Shown here: in pieces, positions 33,875 to 43,243 of the stretch | Layout: every line of letters begins with the position of its first letter | Position numbering within the stretch: the first letter of the stretch is position 1 | Assembly (NCBI GenBank): GCA_000014925.1 | Contig: CP000476.1 | Span: 62,001-126,000 of the forward strand | Direction of reading: 5' to 3' | DNA from: Paenarthrobacter aurescens TC1 | Lineage (GTDB): Bacteria; Actinomycetota; Actinomycetes; Actinomycetales; Micrococcaceae | Length of the DNA stretch: 64,000 nucleotides | Made by a program: the position numbers and the translations under genes | The notes under the pieces: model-generated | The model's input: only the letters and a program-made list of their open reading frames with translations | What the model was told of the DNA's origin: nothing | Databases searched by the model: none

Positions 33875-34660
33875 GTGCTGGAACCGAAGACGATTGAGGC
33901 CATCGCGGACGAATTACTGGAGGCTGGCCGGACCCGCACCCCGGTTCCCCGCCTGACAGTCCGGTACCCGGAGATGACGGTGGAGGATTCCTACGCTGTG
34001 CAGCAGTTGTGGCGGCGCCGGAACGAGGAGGCCGGCCGGACCCTGGTGGGCCGCAAGATCGGCCTCACGTCCAAGGCCATGCAGGATGCCACCGGCATCA
34101 CCGAACCGGACTACGGCGCCATCTTCGATGACATGATCCTCGAGACCGGATGCTCGGTGGAATGGGACCAGTACACCCACCCACGCGTCGAGGTGGAACT
34201 GGCCTTCGTCCTCAAAGAAGGGCTCAAGGGCCCGGGCGTCACCATCTTCGATGTCCTGAAAGCCACCGACTACGTGGTCCCGGCCCTCGAGATCCTCGAC
34301 TCGAGGATTGAGATGGAAGGCCGGACCATCGTGGACACCATCTCCGACAACGCCGCCATGGGAGCCATGGTGATCGGCGGGAACCCCGTGAAGCCGGACG
34401 CCGTTGACCTCCGCTGGGTCTCGGCCATCCTGTACAAGAACCAGACCGTGGAGGAAACCGGCGTCGCCGCCGGCGTCCTGGACCACCCCGCCAACGGCGT
34501 CCACTGGCTGGCCAACAAAATCGCCGCCCACGGCGACTCACTGAAAGCCGGCGACATCATCCTCGCCGGATCCTTCACCCGCCCCCTCTGGGTTCACAAA
34601 GGCGACACAGTCCACGCCGATTACGGACCGCTGGGGAGTGTCACATGCCGTTTCGAATAG
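33875..34660 (+). CDS. hpaH: 2-oxo-hept-4-ene-1,7-dioate hydratase
   Basis: 261 residues from GTG 33875 (GAGGAG six bases upstream; GTG 33851 gives eight more residues). MhpD/HpaH family: GRKIGLTSKAMQDATGITEP, HPRVEVELAFVLKEGLKGPG with acidic metal ligands, and AGSFTRPLWVHKGDTVHADY. It hydrates OHED to 2,4-dihydroxyhept-2-ene-1,7-dioate. The end overlaps the hpaI start by 16 bp, indicating translational coupling. Confidence 0.9.
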   Translation: MLEPKTIEAIADELLEAGRTRTPVPRLTVRYPEMTVEDSYAVQQLWRRRNEEAGRTLVGRKIGLTSKAMQDATGITEPDYGAIFDDMILETGCSVEWDQYTHPRVEVELAFVLKEGLKGPGVTIFDVLKATDYVVPALEILDSRIEMEGRTIVDTISDNAAMGAMVIGGNPVKPDAVDLRWVSAILYKNQTVEETGVAAGVLDHPANGVHWLANKIAAHGDSLKAGDIILAGSFTRPLWVHKGDTVHADYGPLGSVTCRFE

Positions 34661-35448
34661 AAGACACCTTCCGGGACGCCCTCTCAGCGGCCAATCGGCC
34701 GCTGGCCGGGATGTGGGTGTGCTCAGGCAGCCCACTAATAGCAGAACTCTGCGCGGGATCCGGACTGGACTGGCTCCTGGTGGACGTAGAGCACAGCCCC
34801 AACGGCCTCGAATCCATCCTCGCCCAACTCCAGGCCATTCACGGCTATCCCGTCCACACCCTGGTCCGGCCGCCGGTGAACGACACCGTAATCATCAAGC
34901 AGTACCTGGACCTCGGCGTACAGAACCTGCTCATCCCCATGGTCAACTCCGTCACCGAGGCCGAAGCGGCAGTGGCCGCCACCCGCTACCCGCCCCAGGG
35001 GGTCCGCGGGGTTGGTTCCGCCCTGGCCCGGGCCGCCCGCTGGAACCGGGTGCCCGGCTACCTCGCCCGTGCCGGCGAGACCATCAGCGTCACCGTCCAG
35101 ATCGAATCCACGTCCGCGGTGGACTCTGTGGAGGACATCCTGAAGGTCGACGGTGTGGACGCGATTTTTATTGGCCCGTCAGACCTTGCCGCGTCCATGG
35201 GCCTGCTCGGCCAACAGGAACACCCCGAGGTGCGCGCCGCTGTCGAACACTGCCTCGCCGCCGCAACGACGGCTGAGAAACCAGCAGGGGTGAACGCCTT
35301 CAGCCCCGACACCGCCCGCCACTACCTGGACAACGGCGCCAACTTCATCCTCGTAGGGGCCGACGTCGCCCTCCTCGCCCGAGGATCCGAAGCCCTCGCA
35401 GCGAAATTTATCCGGGTCCCCGATGGCGAAACCCCGCCCAGCTACTGA
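34645..35448 (+). CDS. hpaI: HpcH/HpaI-family aldolase
   Basis: 267 residues, class II pyruvate aldolase. LAGMWVCSGSPLIAELCAGS, LLVDVEHSPNG (His base), TLVRPPVNDTVIIKQYLDLG, QNLLIPMVNSVTEAE and VQIESTSAVDSVEDI (Glu metal ligand) match. It splits 4-hydroxy-2-oxo-heptanedioate into pyruvate and succinate semialdehyde. The succinate-semialdehyde dehydrogenase gene follows 25 bp later, which completes the pathway. Confidence 0.93.
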   Translation: MPFRIEDTFRDALSAANRPLAGMWVCSGSPLIAELCAGSGLDWLLVDVEHSPNGLESILAQLQAIHGYPVHTLVRPPVNDTVIIKQYLDLGVQNLLIPMVNSVTEAEAAVAATRYPPQGVRGVGSALARAARWNRVPGYLARAGETISVTVQIESTSAVDSVEDILKVDGVDAIFIGPSDLAASMGLLGQQEHPEVRAAVEHCLAAATTAEKPAGVNAFSPDTARHYLDNGANFILVGADVALLARGSEALAAKFIRVPDGETPPSY

Positions 35449-35473
35449 TCCCTTTTACTAAAGGACTCCTCCT

Positions 35474-36994
35474 ATGACAGTTTCATCCGCATTGCCGTCT
35501 GTCGGATCATCCGACACCATTTCCCCTGAGCGTGAAGCTGCGCTCCTCGCGTCTGTGCCCACCGGCCTGCTGATCGGAGACCAGTGGCGAGATGCCTCCG
35601 ACGGCGGCACGTTCGACGTGCACGACCCGGCGACCGGTAAGGTGCTCGCCACTCTCGCCTCTGCCACTAGCCAGGACGCGGTGGCCGCGCTGGACGCGGC
35701 CGACGCCATCCAGGCCTCCTGGGCGCGAACCGCACCGCGGGTACGGGCAGAGATCCTGCGACGTGCCTTTGATCTGGTCACTGCGCGGGCGGAGGACTTC
35801 GCCCTGCTGATGACCTTGGAAATGGGCAAGCCACTGGCCGAAGCCCGCGGTGAGGTGGCCTACGGGGCCGAGTTCCTGCGCTGGTTCTCCGAGGAAACAG
35901 TCCGCGGTTACGGCCGCTACCTCACCACCCCCGAAGGCAAGAACAAGATCCTGGTCCAGCACAAACCGGTCGGCCCGTGCCTGCTGATCACGCCGTGGAA
36001 CTTCCCCCTTGCGATGGCCACCCGCAAAGTTGCCCCCGCTATCGCCGCGGGCTGCACCATGGTCCTCAAGCCAGCCAACCTCACCCCGCTCACGGCGCAG
36101 TACTTCGCCCAGACCATGCTCGACGCCGGCCTCCCCGCCGGAGTCCTGAACGTGGTGTCCACCGCCAGCGCTTCCAGGATCTCCGGTCCCCTGCTCAAGG
36201 ATTCAAGGCTCCGCAAGGTTTCCTTCACCGGCTCCACCCCGGTCGGTAAGCGACTGATGGCCGACGCAGCGCAGAACGTCCTGCGCACCTCGATGGAACT
36301 GGGCGGCAACGCGCCGTTCATTGTCTTCGAAGACGCCGACCTGGACAAGGCAGTCGAAGGGGCCATGGCCGCGAAGATGCGGAACATGGGCGAAGCCTGC
36401 ACCGCGGCGAACCGCTTCCTGGTCCACGAAACCGTCGCACAGGAGTTCACCCGAAAGTTCGCTGCCGCCATGGGTGCCCTGAACACCGGCCGCGGCACCG
36501 ATCCCGCCACCCAGGTAGGCCCGCTCATTAATGCCGGTGCACGGAATGACGTGCACGCACTGGTGAAGTCAGCGGTCAGTTCCGGCGCTGTCGCCGTCAC
36601 CGGCGGCGCACCGGTCGAGGGTCCCGGCTACTTTTACCAGCCCACTGTCCTCGGAGCCGTCCCTAATGACGCCGAAATTCTCCGCCAGGAAATCTTCGGA
36701 CCTGTAGCACCCGTCACTACCTTCGCCACTGAAGAGGATGCGATCCGGCTGGCCAACGCGAGCGAATACGGGCTCGCGTCCTACCTCTACAGCACCGACT
36801 TCAACCGACTCCTGCGCGTAGCCGAACAAATCGAGTTCGGCATGGTCGGCTTCAACACCGGCGTCATTTCCAACGCAGCCGCCCCCTTCGGAGGCGTCAA
36901 ACAATCCGGCCTCGGCCGCGAAGGCGGCACCGAAGGCATCACCGAATACACCACCACTCAATACATCGGCATCGCCGACCCCTACGCGGGCTAA
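35474..36994 (+). CDS. gabD: Succinate-semialdehyde dehydrogenase (GabD type)
   Basis: 506 residues; ATG after AAAGGACTCCT. The GabD pattern LEMGKPLAEARGEVAYGAEF is followed by PWNFPLAMATRKVAPAIAAG, FTGSTPVGKRLM, MELGGNAPFIVFEDAD (catalytic Glu) and MGEACTAANRFLV (catalytic Cys). It oxidises the succinate semialdehyde made by HpaI to succinate, linking the route to the TCA cycle. NAD or NADP use cannot be decided safely. Confidence 0.9.
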   Translation: MTVSSALPSVGSSDTISPEREAALLASVPTGLLIGDQWRDASDGGTFDVHDPATGKVLATLASATSQDAVAALDAADAIQASWARTAPRVRAEILRRAFDLVTARAEDFALLMTLEMGKPLAEARGEVAYGAEFLRWFSEETVRGYGRYLTTPEGKNKILVQHKPVGPCLLITPWNFPLAMATRKVAPAIAAGCTMVLKPANLTPLTAQYFAQTMLDAGLPAGVLNVVSTASASRISGPLLKDSRLRKVSFTGSTPVGKRLMADAAQNVLRTSMELGGNAPFIVFEDADLDKAVEGAMAAKMRNMGEACTAANRFLVHETVAQEFTRKFAAAMGALNTGRGTDPATQVGPLINAGARNDVHALVKSAVSSGAVAVTGGAPVEGPGYFYQPTVLGAVPNDAEILRQEIFGPVAPVTTFATEEDAIRLANASEYGLASYLYSTDFNRLLRVAEQIEFGMVGFNTGVISNAAAPFGGVKQSGLGREGGTEGITEYTTTQYIGIADPYAG

Positions 36995-37140
36995 CAAGGC
37001 ACGGCGTGCGCGAGCATCTTGTCCTTCTCCCCAGGACAGAGCCTTGCGCGCAAAGTCGGCCCTCGACCAGAACCAAAACATGGGAGAAAATCTCGCGCCA
37101 GCCGGTTGCGGGGATCTAACTACTCGAAGTGGAGTAATAA

Positions 37141-38550
37141 ATGGAAACTTATGATGAGCTTTTGACGTCTATTTCTGATTCGTCCGGTGCCGGGCGGGCG
37201 ATTTTTGACCCGGCTACGGGTGAGAAGGTTGGCGATGCACCTGTCCACGACCTGGAGTATCTTGAGCGGGCAGTTGATGCTGCCGTCGCTGCGCAGCCAG
37301 CGTGGGCAGCCCTGGGGCATGAGGGCCGGTCCGCTGTCCTGCTGAAGGCAGCTGATGCAGTTGAACGTTCCGCTGAGGAGCTGGCCCGGTTGCTCTCCCG
37401 CGAGCAGGGCAAGCCGTTGAACGGTCCCAACGCCCGCTTCGAAGTCAGTGCATGCGCAGCGTGGCTGCGTGCGGCGGCGACGATTCCATTGGAACCGGAA
37501 ACGGTGGTTGATGATGGTGAGACCCGCGCTGAGCTGCACTACAAGCCCATCGGTGTTGTTGGTGCCATTGGCCCCTGGAACTGGCCGATGATGATTACGG
37601 TGTGGCAGATCGCTCCGGCCTTGCGGATGGGTAACGCCGCGGTGGTCAAGCCTTCGGGCAACACACCGCTGAGTGTTCTTGCCCTGATCGAGGTCATGAA
37701 CGAGGCACTGCCCGAGGGCCTGCTGTCGGTGATCTCCTGCGGCCGCGAGGTTGGCGCCCGCCTGACCGATCACCCCGCGATCGGCAAGATCATGTTCACC
37801 GGCTCCACCGCCGCGGGCAAAGCCATCATCAAGTCCTCCGCCGACACTGTCAAACGACTCACCCTTGAGCTGGGCGGCAACGACGCCGGCATCGTCCTGC
37901 CCGACGCGGACCCCAAAGCCATTGCACAGGACCTTTTCTGGGGGGCGTTTATCAACACCGGCCAGACCTGCGCGGCACTGAAGCGCCTCTACGTGCACGA
38001 GGACATCTACGACGCCGTCTGTGAGGAACTTACCAAAGTCGCCGCCGGGATGCCGATGGGCAACGGCCTGGATGAGAACAATGTCTTGGGCCCCCTGCAG
38101 AACAAAGCCCAATACGACGTCGTGGCCAACCTCGTGGAGGCCGCCAAGGAATCCGGTGCCAAGGTGCTGCTGGGCGGCAACCCCAACACGGAACAGCCCG
38201 GCTACTTCTACCCCACCACGTTGGTCGCTGATATTGATAACGACAACCCCCTTGTGTCGGAGGAACAATTCGGCCCGGCCCTGCCGATCATCAAGTACAG
38301 CAGCGTGGACGAAGCCGTGGAAAAAGCCAACGGCCTTGACGTCGGCCTCGGCGCCTCCGTCTGGTCCACCAACCTGCCTGCCGCCCGGGAAGTCGCAGCC
38401 AGGATCCAGGCCGGCACCGTCTGGATCAACAAGCACGGGGTCGTGGACCCCCGCATTCCCTTCGGCGGGGCAAAGCAATCCGGCTACGGCCTGGAATTCG
38501 GTGTCGAAGGCCTCAAAGCCCTCGGCATCCCCCAAATCATCAACGGCTAA
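37141..38550 (+). CDS. Aldehyde dehydrogenase (paralogue 1)
   Basis: 469 residues. PWNWPMMITVWQIAPALRMG, FTGSTAAGKAI, LELGGNDAGIVLPDADPK (Glu) and NTGQTCAALKRLYV (Cys). This is a short ALDH group common in Arthrobacter catabolic plasmids. It follows gabD by ~146 bp and has its own leader (CTAACTACTCGAAGTGGAG), nearly the same as that of paralogue 2 at 45451. In this setting it could oxidise the arylacetaldehyde from the amine oxidase. A perfect terminator hairpin follows at 38576. Confidence 0.85.
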   Translation: METYDELLTSISDSSGAGRAIFDPATGEKVGDAPVHDLEYLERAVDAAVAAQPAWAALGHEGRSAVLLKAADAVERSAEELARLLSREQGKPLNGPNARFEVSACAAWLRAAATIPLEPETVVDDGETRAELHYKPIGVVGAIGPWNWPMMITVWQIAPALRMGNAAVVKPSGNTPLSVLALIEVMNEALPEGLLSVISCGREVGARLTDHPAIGKIMFTGSTAAGKAIIKSSADTVKRLTLELGGNDAGIVLPDADPKAIAQDLFWGAFINTGQTCAALKRLYVHEDIYDAVCEELTKVAAGMPMGNGLDENNVLGPLQNKAQYDVVANLVEAAKESGAKVLLGGNPNTEQPGYFYPTTLVADIDNDNPLVSEEQFGPALPIIKYSSVDEAVEKANGLDVGLGASVWSTNLPAAREVAARIQAGTVWINKHGVVDPRIPFGGAKQSGYGLEFGVEGLKALGIPQIING

Positions 38551-38575
38551 CATCCGCCCTGCCGCCAAAGAAGCC

Positions 38576-38612
38576 ATGGAGTGCGTATGGGCTGGTCCCC
38601 TACGCACTCCAT
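38576..38612 (+). terminator. Terminator hairpin after aldehyde dehydrogenase 1
   Basis: ATGGAGTGCGTA (38576-38587) and TACGCACTCCAT (38601-38612) form a perfect 12-bp stem. It closes the operon before the small gene at 38672. Confidence 0.7.
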
Positions 38613-38671
38613 CGGCAATCTATTGCAGTCCCAACGCCTCGCGGCGGATAAACCTTATTTGGAGGACAACC

Positions 38672-38968
38672 ATGGCCCGAGGCCGACCGTTGCTGCGTTC
38701 GCCGCGCAAAATAGCGGATAACCGCTCTGACTTTATGCCTCCCAAGGATGCCGAGTATGTACGAGACTGGACAACACTAACTCCCGGCGAAGAGGTATAC
38801 ATCGTAGAAGACGACGGCCTGGAGTCCTGCGGCCGAGTTGATGCAGTGACGGGGGACGGCTCGATCCTCTGGTTGTATATGAACGATGGCGCCGGACGCA
38901 GACTCTTCATGCGTTCCGACGGCGGTCTAGTCTGGCTCGTGCCGGCGAACCCCTCAGTGACTCTTTAA
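38672..38968 (+). CDS. Small conserved-pattern protein, family shared with 57258
   Basis: 98 residues from ATG 38672 with GGAGGA upstream. The core is DWTTLTPGEEVYIVEDDGLE, then GRVDAVTGDGSILWLYMNDG, RRLFMRSDGG and VWLVP. The protein at 57258-57548 has the same order: DW, a strand pair, D-x-SILWL, R-x-x-F and VWVTP. This looks like a small beta-barrel (SH3- or Tudor-like). Both copies come right after a terminator hairpin at the end of a catabolic operon. Function unknown. Confidence 0.65.
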   Translation: MARGRPLLRSPRKIADNRSDFMPPKDAEYVRDWTTLTPGEEVYIVEDDGLESCGRVDAVTGDGSILWLYMNDGAGRRLFMRSDGGLVWLVPANPSVTL

Positions 38969-39405
38969 CAACGGTGACCACAACCTTCCTCTACAAAGCG
39001 CCAGGTTATGCACTTCGTAAAGCTACCGGTCTTGAATGCGGTTCCGGACTCAGAGTGGACCATGCCAACAAACACCGGGACGGGCTATGTAGTCGGTGAA
39101 AGCAAACTATCTGTCGTGAATTGTCAATTGATGGGTCCCGGCCGCTACCTTGGACATACTGACGCTGCCGAGCTGAAGGCGCGTGACTGTGCCCAAGAAG
39201 GCCGCTTCTGGTCCAGTCCCCCGGGTGTGCAAGTACTCGCATCGGGACGAAGGAACCCGCGATGATTTTTTGCCAGGTCACCAAATCAGGTGCCCGGTCG
39301 ACCCTACGCATTTTCTGGCCCCATTCGAGCCCGGACCGGGCGACGGACAGCTCCGTAGGGTCTTCGCTTCAGTTGCTTGATCACGGCCGCGTGTAAAGCC
39401 TGGGA
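38969..39405. other. Intergenic stretch, doubtful mini-ORF
   Basis: About 440 bp. A plus-strand frame from GTG 39189 to 39380 reads VPKKAASGPVPRVCKYSHRD and later IRCPVDPTHFLAPFEPG, with Cys/His pairs that hint at a zinc-ribbon, but it lacks a good ribosome-binding site. Nothing else seen. Confidence 0.25.
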
Positions 39406-40173
39406 TCAGGCAGGGAAGGTCGAACGCGCATGGTAACCGTAGTCAGCAAGCAGGGAGACGCCATTTACTGCCCCGAAGCGCGGGGATGCAAGGCTGAGTA
39501 CAAGCCAGGCGACATCGGAAGGCTGGCTGACGGGGTATCCGACATCGTGAAATGAATCAATTCCTAGACCGTCGCGGGCCATTGGCGTGTCAACGATTGA
39601 CGGGCATACGCTGTTGACGCGGATGCCATCGTTGTAGAGCTCGGTCGACAAGGCTCGTGTTAGCTGGACGATTGCGCCTTTGGATGCGTTGTAGGCCAGC
39701 ATGCCTGGCACGGCTACGAAGCCAGAATCGCTCCCGATGAGCGTATAGGTGGCGTCCTCCCCTTCCCGAAGGTGACGCAGGGCGGTCTTTATGGCCAGGA
39801 AGGGGCCCAAGACGTTGATCCGCTGGACCTCCAGGAATTCTTCGGCAGGGACCTGATCCACTGCGTGGCCCAGGGAGCCCGAGATTCCCGCGCTGCTGAC
39901 GAGGTGGTCGAGACCGCCTAACTGCGATACCAACTTGTTGGTAGTGCTTTGTACATCTGGCTCTGAAGAGATGTCGCAGGTTTCCCCGACGATAATCGAA
40001 TCCGGGTGCTTCTTGCGTAAATCTTCCACCGCTGCCCGCAGTCGCTCGGGTGATCTGCCGATGATTCCAACGTGTGCACCTTCGTCTGCGAAGGTATCGG
40101 CCACTGCAAGACCGATGCCCGACGTTCCGCCGGTGACTAAGACTCGTCGACCAGCTAATCCGAGGTCTGCCAT
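39406..40173 (-). CDS. SDR-family oxidoreductase
   Basis: 255 residues, ATG after AAGGAGAACAT. Classical short-chain dehydrogenase: VLVTGGTSGIGLAVADTFAD (cofactor), LVSSAGISG (NNAG-like position), SDSGFVAVPGMLAYNASKGA with catalytic Ser/Tyr/Lys (YxxxK), RVNSVCPSIVDTPMARDG. Substrate unknown. It lies downstream of the kinase/permease genes but behind the hairpin at 40267, so it is probably a separate unit. Confidence 0.88.
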   Translation of the reverse strand: MADLGLAGRRVLVTGGTSGIGLAVADTFADEGAHVGIIGRSPERLRAAVEDLRKKHPDSIIVGETCDISSEPDVQSTTNKLVSQLGGLDHLVSSAGISGSLGHAVDQVPAEEFLEVQRINVLGPFLAIKTALRHLREGEDATYTLIGSDSGFVAVPGMLAYNASKGAIVQLTRALSTELYNDGIRVNSVCPSIVDTPMARDGLGIDSFHDVGYPVSQPSDVAWLVLSLASPRFGAVNGVSLLADYGYHARSTFPA

Positions 40174-40266
40174 ATGTTCTCCTTGTGCTGTCTTGATTCA
40201 ACTGCTCGGGTACCCGTGTCGCTCGTCCTGAGTTAGACACTTAGCGCGATTGATTTTTTCGAGGTG

Positions 40267-40307
40267 GCCGCCATGCCGTAGGAAGTAGGTTCATACGGCA
40301 TGGCGGC
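40267..40307 (-). terminator. Terminator hairpin downstream of APC permease
   Basis: GCCGCCATGCCGTA (40267-40280) and TACGGCATGGCGGC (40294-40307) form a perfect 14-bp stem between the APC permease stop and the SDR gene (both minus strand). Confidence 0.75.
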
Positions 40308-40402
40308 GACTAGTGCGCTGGCAGTGTTGCTCTTCGGCCTGCAATCCCCGACAGAAGGTTGTTCCGTTGGGACCCCGGCCGGTCCGTAGCCCGACGTGAG
40401 GT

Positions 40403-41932
40403 TTAGGGCTGGCTGGGGCCACTGCTCTCGTTGATGGCTGAGTCTTTAGTGGTGAGCGTGGCATCGGACAGTTCGTGATGCACTTTGTCGTAATGCTCCA
40501 TGTCGCTGAGTAGATCTTTGTACACCGCAGGCCTGCGGGACTTCAGCCACTGCGCAGTTGCGAGTCCAGCCACCACTGCGATGACAAGCAGCCATGGCAG
40601 GGCGCCGATGATGGGGCTGTCGGAACCGGCAAGTGTGGTGAAGTTCAGGATCGCGAGCAGCACGATCAGGGCAAGACCGAGTGCTCCGAGGCCCGGGGCT
40701 ACCAAGGTCTTCCACAACCTTGTGTCCCGATTACGGCGGAAGTGCACGACAACGGCAACGGCGGCGAGCATTTGGAGGGCAAGGATCCCCAATGTCCCGA
40801 AGCCAGTCATTGAGGCGGTCAGGGCCGTGATGGGGTCCAAACCAGCTACATAGTAGATGCCAGCTACTACTGTGCCGAAAACAAGTTGGGCAGCGCTGGC
40901 ATTCTGGGGGGATCCGTTGGAGCTGCGTGTGCGGCTGAGGACCTTCGGAAAGACGCCGACACGGCCGTAGGAGTAGATGTAGCGTGCAGCGGAGTTGTGC
41001 AGTGCCAGCAGCGCCGCGAACAGGGAAACCAGAAGCAGGACCATCATGACCTTGGTCAGAGTGTCACCGAGGTACTGAGTGGAGAGCATAAAAACCAGGT
41101 CGCCCGTGGGCAAGTGCTCAATAGCGGTCTCTTGAGCTTGGGCGACACCCAGGGCGCTGACAATGGCCCACGTGGTGAAGGCGGCGAAAGCACCAATGAA
41201 CAAGATTGCGATGTACGTGGCTTTCGGGATGGTGCGGTGGGGGTCCCGGGCTTCCTCGCTGAACAGGCCGGTCGCTTCGAAACCGACAAAGCAGTTGGCC
41301 GCAAAGAGCAACGCCAGTCCCAGCGAGCCGGAGAACACTGCGTGGGGCATCAGGGCCTCAAAGGAGAATCCGTGAGTAAACAGAATGTTGAAGTCCAGAA
41401 TCAGGAGGATGGACACTTCCAGGACCAGGCAGACGCCGAGCACTTTTGCGCTGAAGTCGATGCCCCTGCGCGTCAGCAAGAAGATCAGCACCACGGAGAT
41501 GAGGCTCCAGACGAACCAGGGCAGGTCCAGGCCCGTCAGTTCCTTAATGACTGTGGCGGTGAAGAAGCCGGACGTGCCGATCGCTCCAGCAACAAAGCAG
41601 TTGTAGCCGAGCAGGGCTATGTTCCCGGCTACAAGTCCCATGGGCCGGCCGAGGCCTTTAACAACGACGGCGTAGAACCCGCCGGCGCTGACGAGTTTCT
41701 TGGCCATTTGTGCGTAGCCGACAGCGAAGAGCAGCAAGATCAGGGTTGCGATGATGAACGCCCCGGGCATGCCCCCTCCGTTGCCCAAGGCGATGCCCAG
41801 CGTCGCTATAACGATGATGCCGGTCAGCGGCGCTACCGCTGCCAGGACCAGGAAAACGATGCCTCCGACGCCCAAGGCATTGGAGGAGAGCTCGGTGCTG
41901 GTTGCGCCTTGCTCAGGGGATTGAGGTTTCAC
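40403..41932 (-). CDS. APC-family amine/amino acid permease
   Basis: 509 residues from GTG 41932 with AGGAGTAACCC upstream. About 12 membrane segments; helix 1 GVGGIVFLVLAAVAPLTGII and the loop FSEEARDPHRTIPKATYIA are typical. The C-terminal tail is polar. It follows the APH-type kinase gene on the same strand. With kinase and phospholyase it may import ethanolamine or a related amino alcohol. It is only distantly like the permease at 25231. Confidence 0.87.
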   Translation of the reverse strand: MKPQSPEQGATSTELSSNALGVGGIVFLVLAAVAPLTGIIVIATLGIALGNGGGMPGAFIIATLILLLFAVGYAQMAKKLVSAGGFYAVVVKGLGRPMGLVAGNIALLGYNCFVAGAIGTSGFFTATVIKELTGLDLPWFVWSLISVVLIFLLTRRGIDFSAKVLGVCLVLEVSILLILDFNILFTHGFSFEALMPHAVFSGSLGLALLFAANCFVGFEATGLFSEEARDPHRTIPKATYIAILFIGAFAAFTTWAIVSALGVAQAQETAIEHLPTGDLVFMLSTQYLGDTLTKVMMVLLLVSLFAALLALHNSAARYIYSYGRVGVFPKVLSRTRSSNGSPQNASAAQLVFGTVVAGIYYVAGLDPITALTASMTGFGTLGILALQMLAAVAVVVHFRRNRDTRLWKTLVAPGLGALGLALIVLLAILNFTTLAGSDSPIIGALPWLLVIAVVAGLATAQWLKSRRPAVYKDLLSDMEHYDKVHHELSDATLTTKDSAINESSGPSQP

Positions 41933-42063
41933 GGGTTACTCCTGGGAGAGATCAAAGGGGGAGCCGGGCTGGTCAGATATTGCGGAGGCCATCGTCAGTG
42001 AGGCAACGAAGGGTGCGGCCCCGAAGGTCGCGGGGGCCCATCGTCAGAGCCCGCGGAGGATAG

Positions 42064-43080
42064 TCAGGGAGCTGCGGAGGTGAAACTTTTGGAGGTGTAG
42101 TTTTCGGCGAGTCCAAGGACCATAGGGACAACTCGTTCGACGATGTATTCTGCGGCTTCGTCACCTCTGCGCGAGGCTGCCCAGCCCAAATAGGTCAGGC
42201 CCCGCGCGAGCAGCATTAATTCCCAGGACTGGAGGAATCCATCAGGAAAGGGCCGCACTGAGCCGTAGCCCTCCAGCAGGGCCTCTCGGTAGTTTTCGTA
42301 GAGCGGGTGTGGCTGAAAGAAAAACAAGATCGTTGCCAAGTCGAAGAGATGCCACCCCTCACCGAAGTCATCAAAGTCGATCAACACCATCTTCCCGTCG
42401 TCTCCGACCAGGACATTTTCCGGAGTCAAGTCTGCGTGGATTACGCCGTATCTGTCGGCCGACTTCGAAAGGGGTGCCAGGTCATGCCGCAGCTTCTCCA
42501 CCGCTGCTTCTAGCAGTGCTGCATCTTCCTGGCCCAGGTCCTGCAGGGCAAGCGGGTTTCCCCACTGCGCTGATACACCTACCAGGCCCTCAGCGTCCCA
42601 GGCCTGCCGGTGAAAAGCCGCGCCTCGTCCGATGAAGGACGTACGTCTGTGCAGTTCCGCGGTGAGAACGCCCAACCGACGGAAGGCTCCCGGGTCAAGG
42701 GAACTCTCTCCCGACATCGCTTCAGTGATATCGCCCAAGGGTTCTCCGCCTTCGACCCAGCGCAGAACGTCAAGCTGGAAAACCGTACCGTCCTCAGATA
42801 CCACAACACACATGAAGTCACCGTTCAGGGTTGCAACGGGCTGGGACACGCCCAGCCCCTGCTCGGCCAGGGCATGCAGATAGGCGAGTTCGGTAGTGAT
42901 CTCGGCATCTGTCCTGTAGCCGGCCCGGTGCAGGCGGATGGCATAGCCGTCCCCGGTCTCAGACGTCAGACGGAAAACGTAATTCTCCCGATACTTGACC
43001 AATTCAATGGGGGCATCTTTATCAAAACCATACTGCCCCAGCCCTCCCCTGGCTGTACGGATTGCTGCTTCTGCATTCAT
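42064..43080 (-). CDS. APH-type small-molecule kinase
   Basis: 338 residues from ATG 43080 (AGGAAGAT upstream; frame open to 43107). The aminoglycoside-phosphotransferase/choline-kinase fold is clear: YGVIHADLTPENVLV (HxDxxxxN catalytic loop) and GKMVLIDFDDFGEG (DxD metal site), with N-terminal VKYRENYVFRL. Such kinases phosphorylate aminoglycosides, choline, ethanolamine or hydroxylysine. Divergent to a TetR gene that is followed by a phospholyase-like gene, it probably makes the phospho-amino-alcohol that the lyase cleaves. Inferred from context. Confidence 0.8.
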   Translation of the reverse strand: MNAEAAIRTARGGLGQYGFDKDAPIELVKYRENYVFRLTSETGDGYAIRLHRAGYRTDAEITTELAYLHALAEQGLGVSQPVATLNGDFMCVVVSEDGTVFQLDVLRWVEGGEPLGDITEAMSGESSLDPGAFRRLGVLTAELHRRTSFIGRGAAFHRQAWDAEGLVGVSAQWGNPLALQDLGQEDAALLEAAVEKLRHDLAPLSKSADRYGVIHADLTPENVLVGDDGKMVLIDFDDFGEGWHLFDLATILFFFQPHPLYENYREALLEGYGSVRPFPDGFLQSWELMLLARGLTYLGWAASRRGDEAAEYIVERVVPMVLGLAENYTSKSFTSAAP

Positions 43081-43125
43081 GCGGATCTTCCTGCTTCCTG
43101 CGCCCAACTGTGAGCGGGGTCATAT

Positions 43126-43199
43126 CTAAAGCTAAACCTGCACACGCGGTTTGGCAACAGTACAGCCTGTTCAGTTTTTGTGTGACATGTGTCATCATG
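43126..43199. promoter_or_regulatory. Divergent kinase/TetR promoter with shared segment
   Basis: The segment with CTAAAGCTAAACC, TGCACA, GTTTGGCAACAG and CCTGTTCAG matches in order a segment at 23702-23775 upstream of the amidohydrolase. AACAG...CTGTT (43156-43171) is an inverted repeat that could be the TetR operator. Confidence 0.5.
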
Positions 43200-43243
43200 G
43201 AGTAAGAAAGCGAAACGTTGCCTTGAGAGGTTGGACGCCCCAG

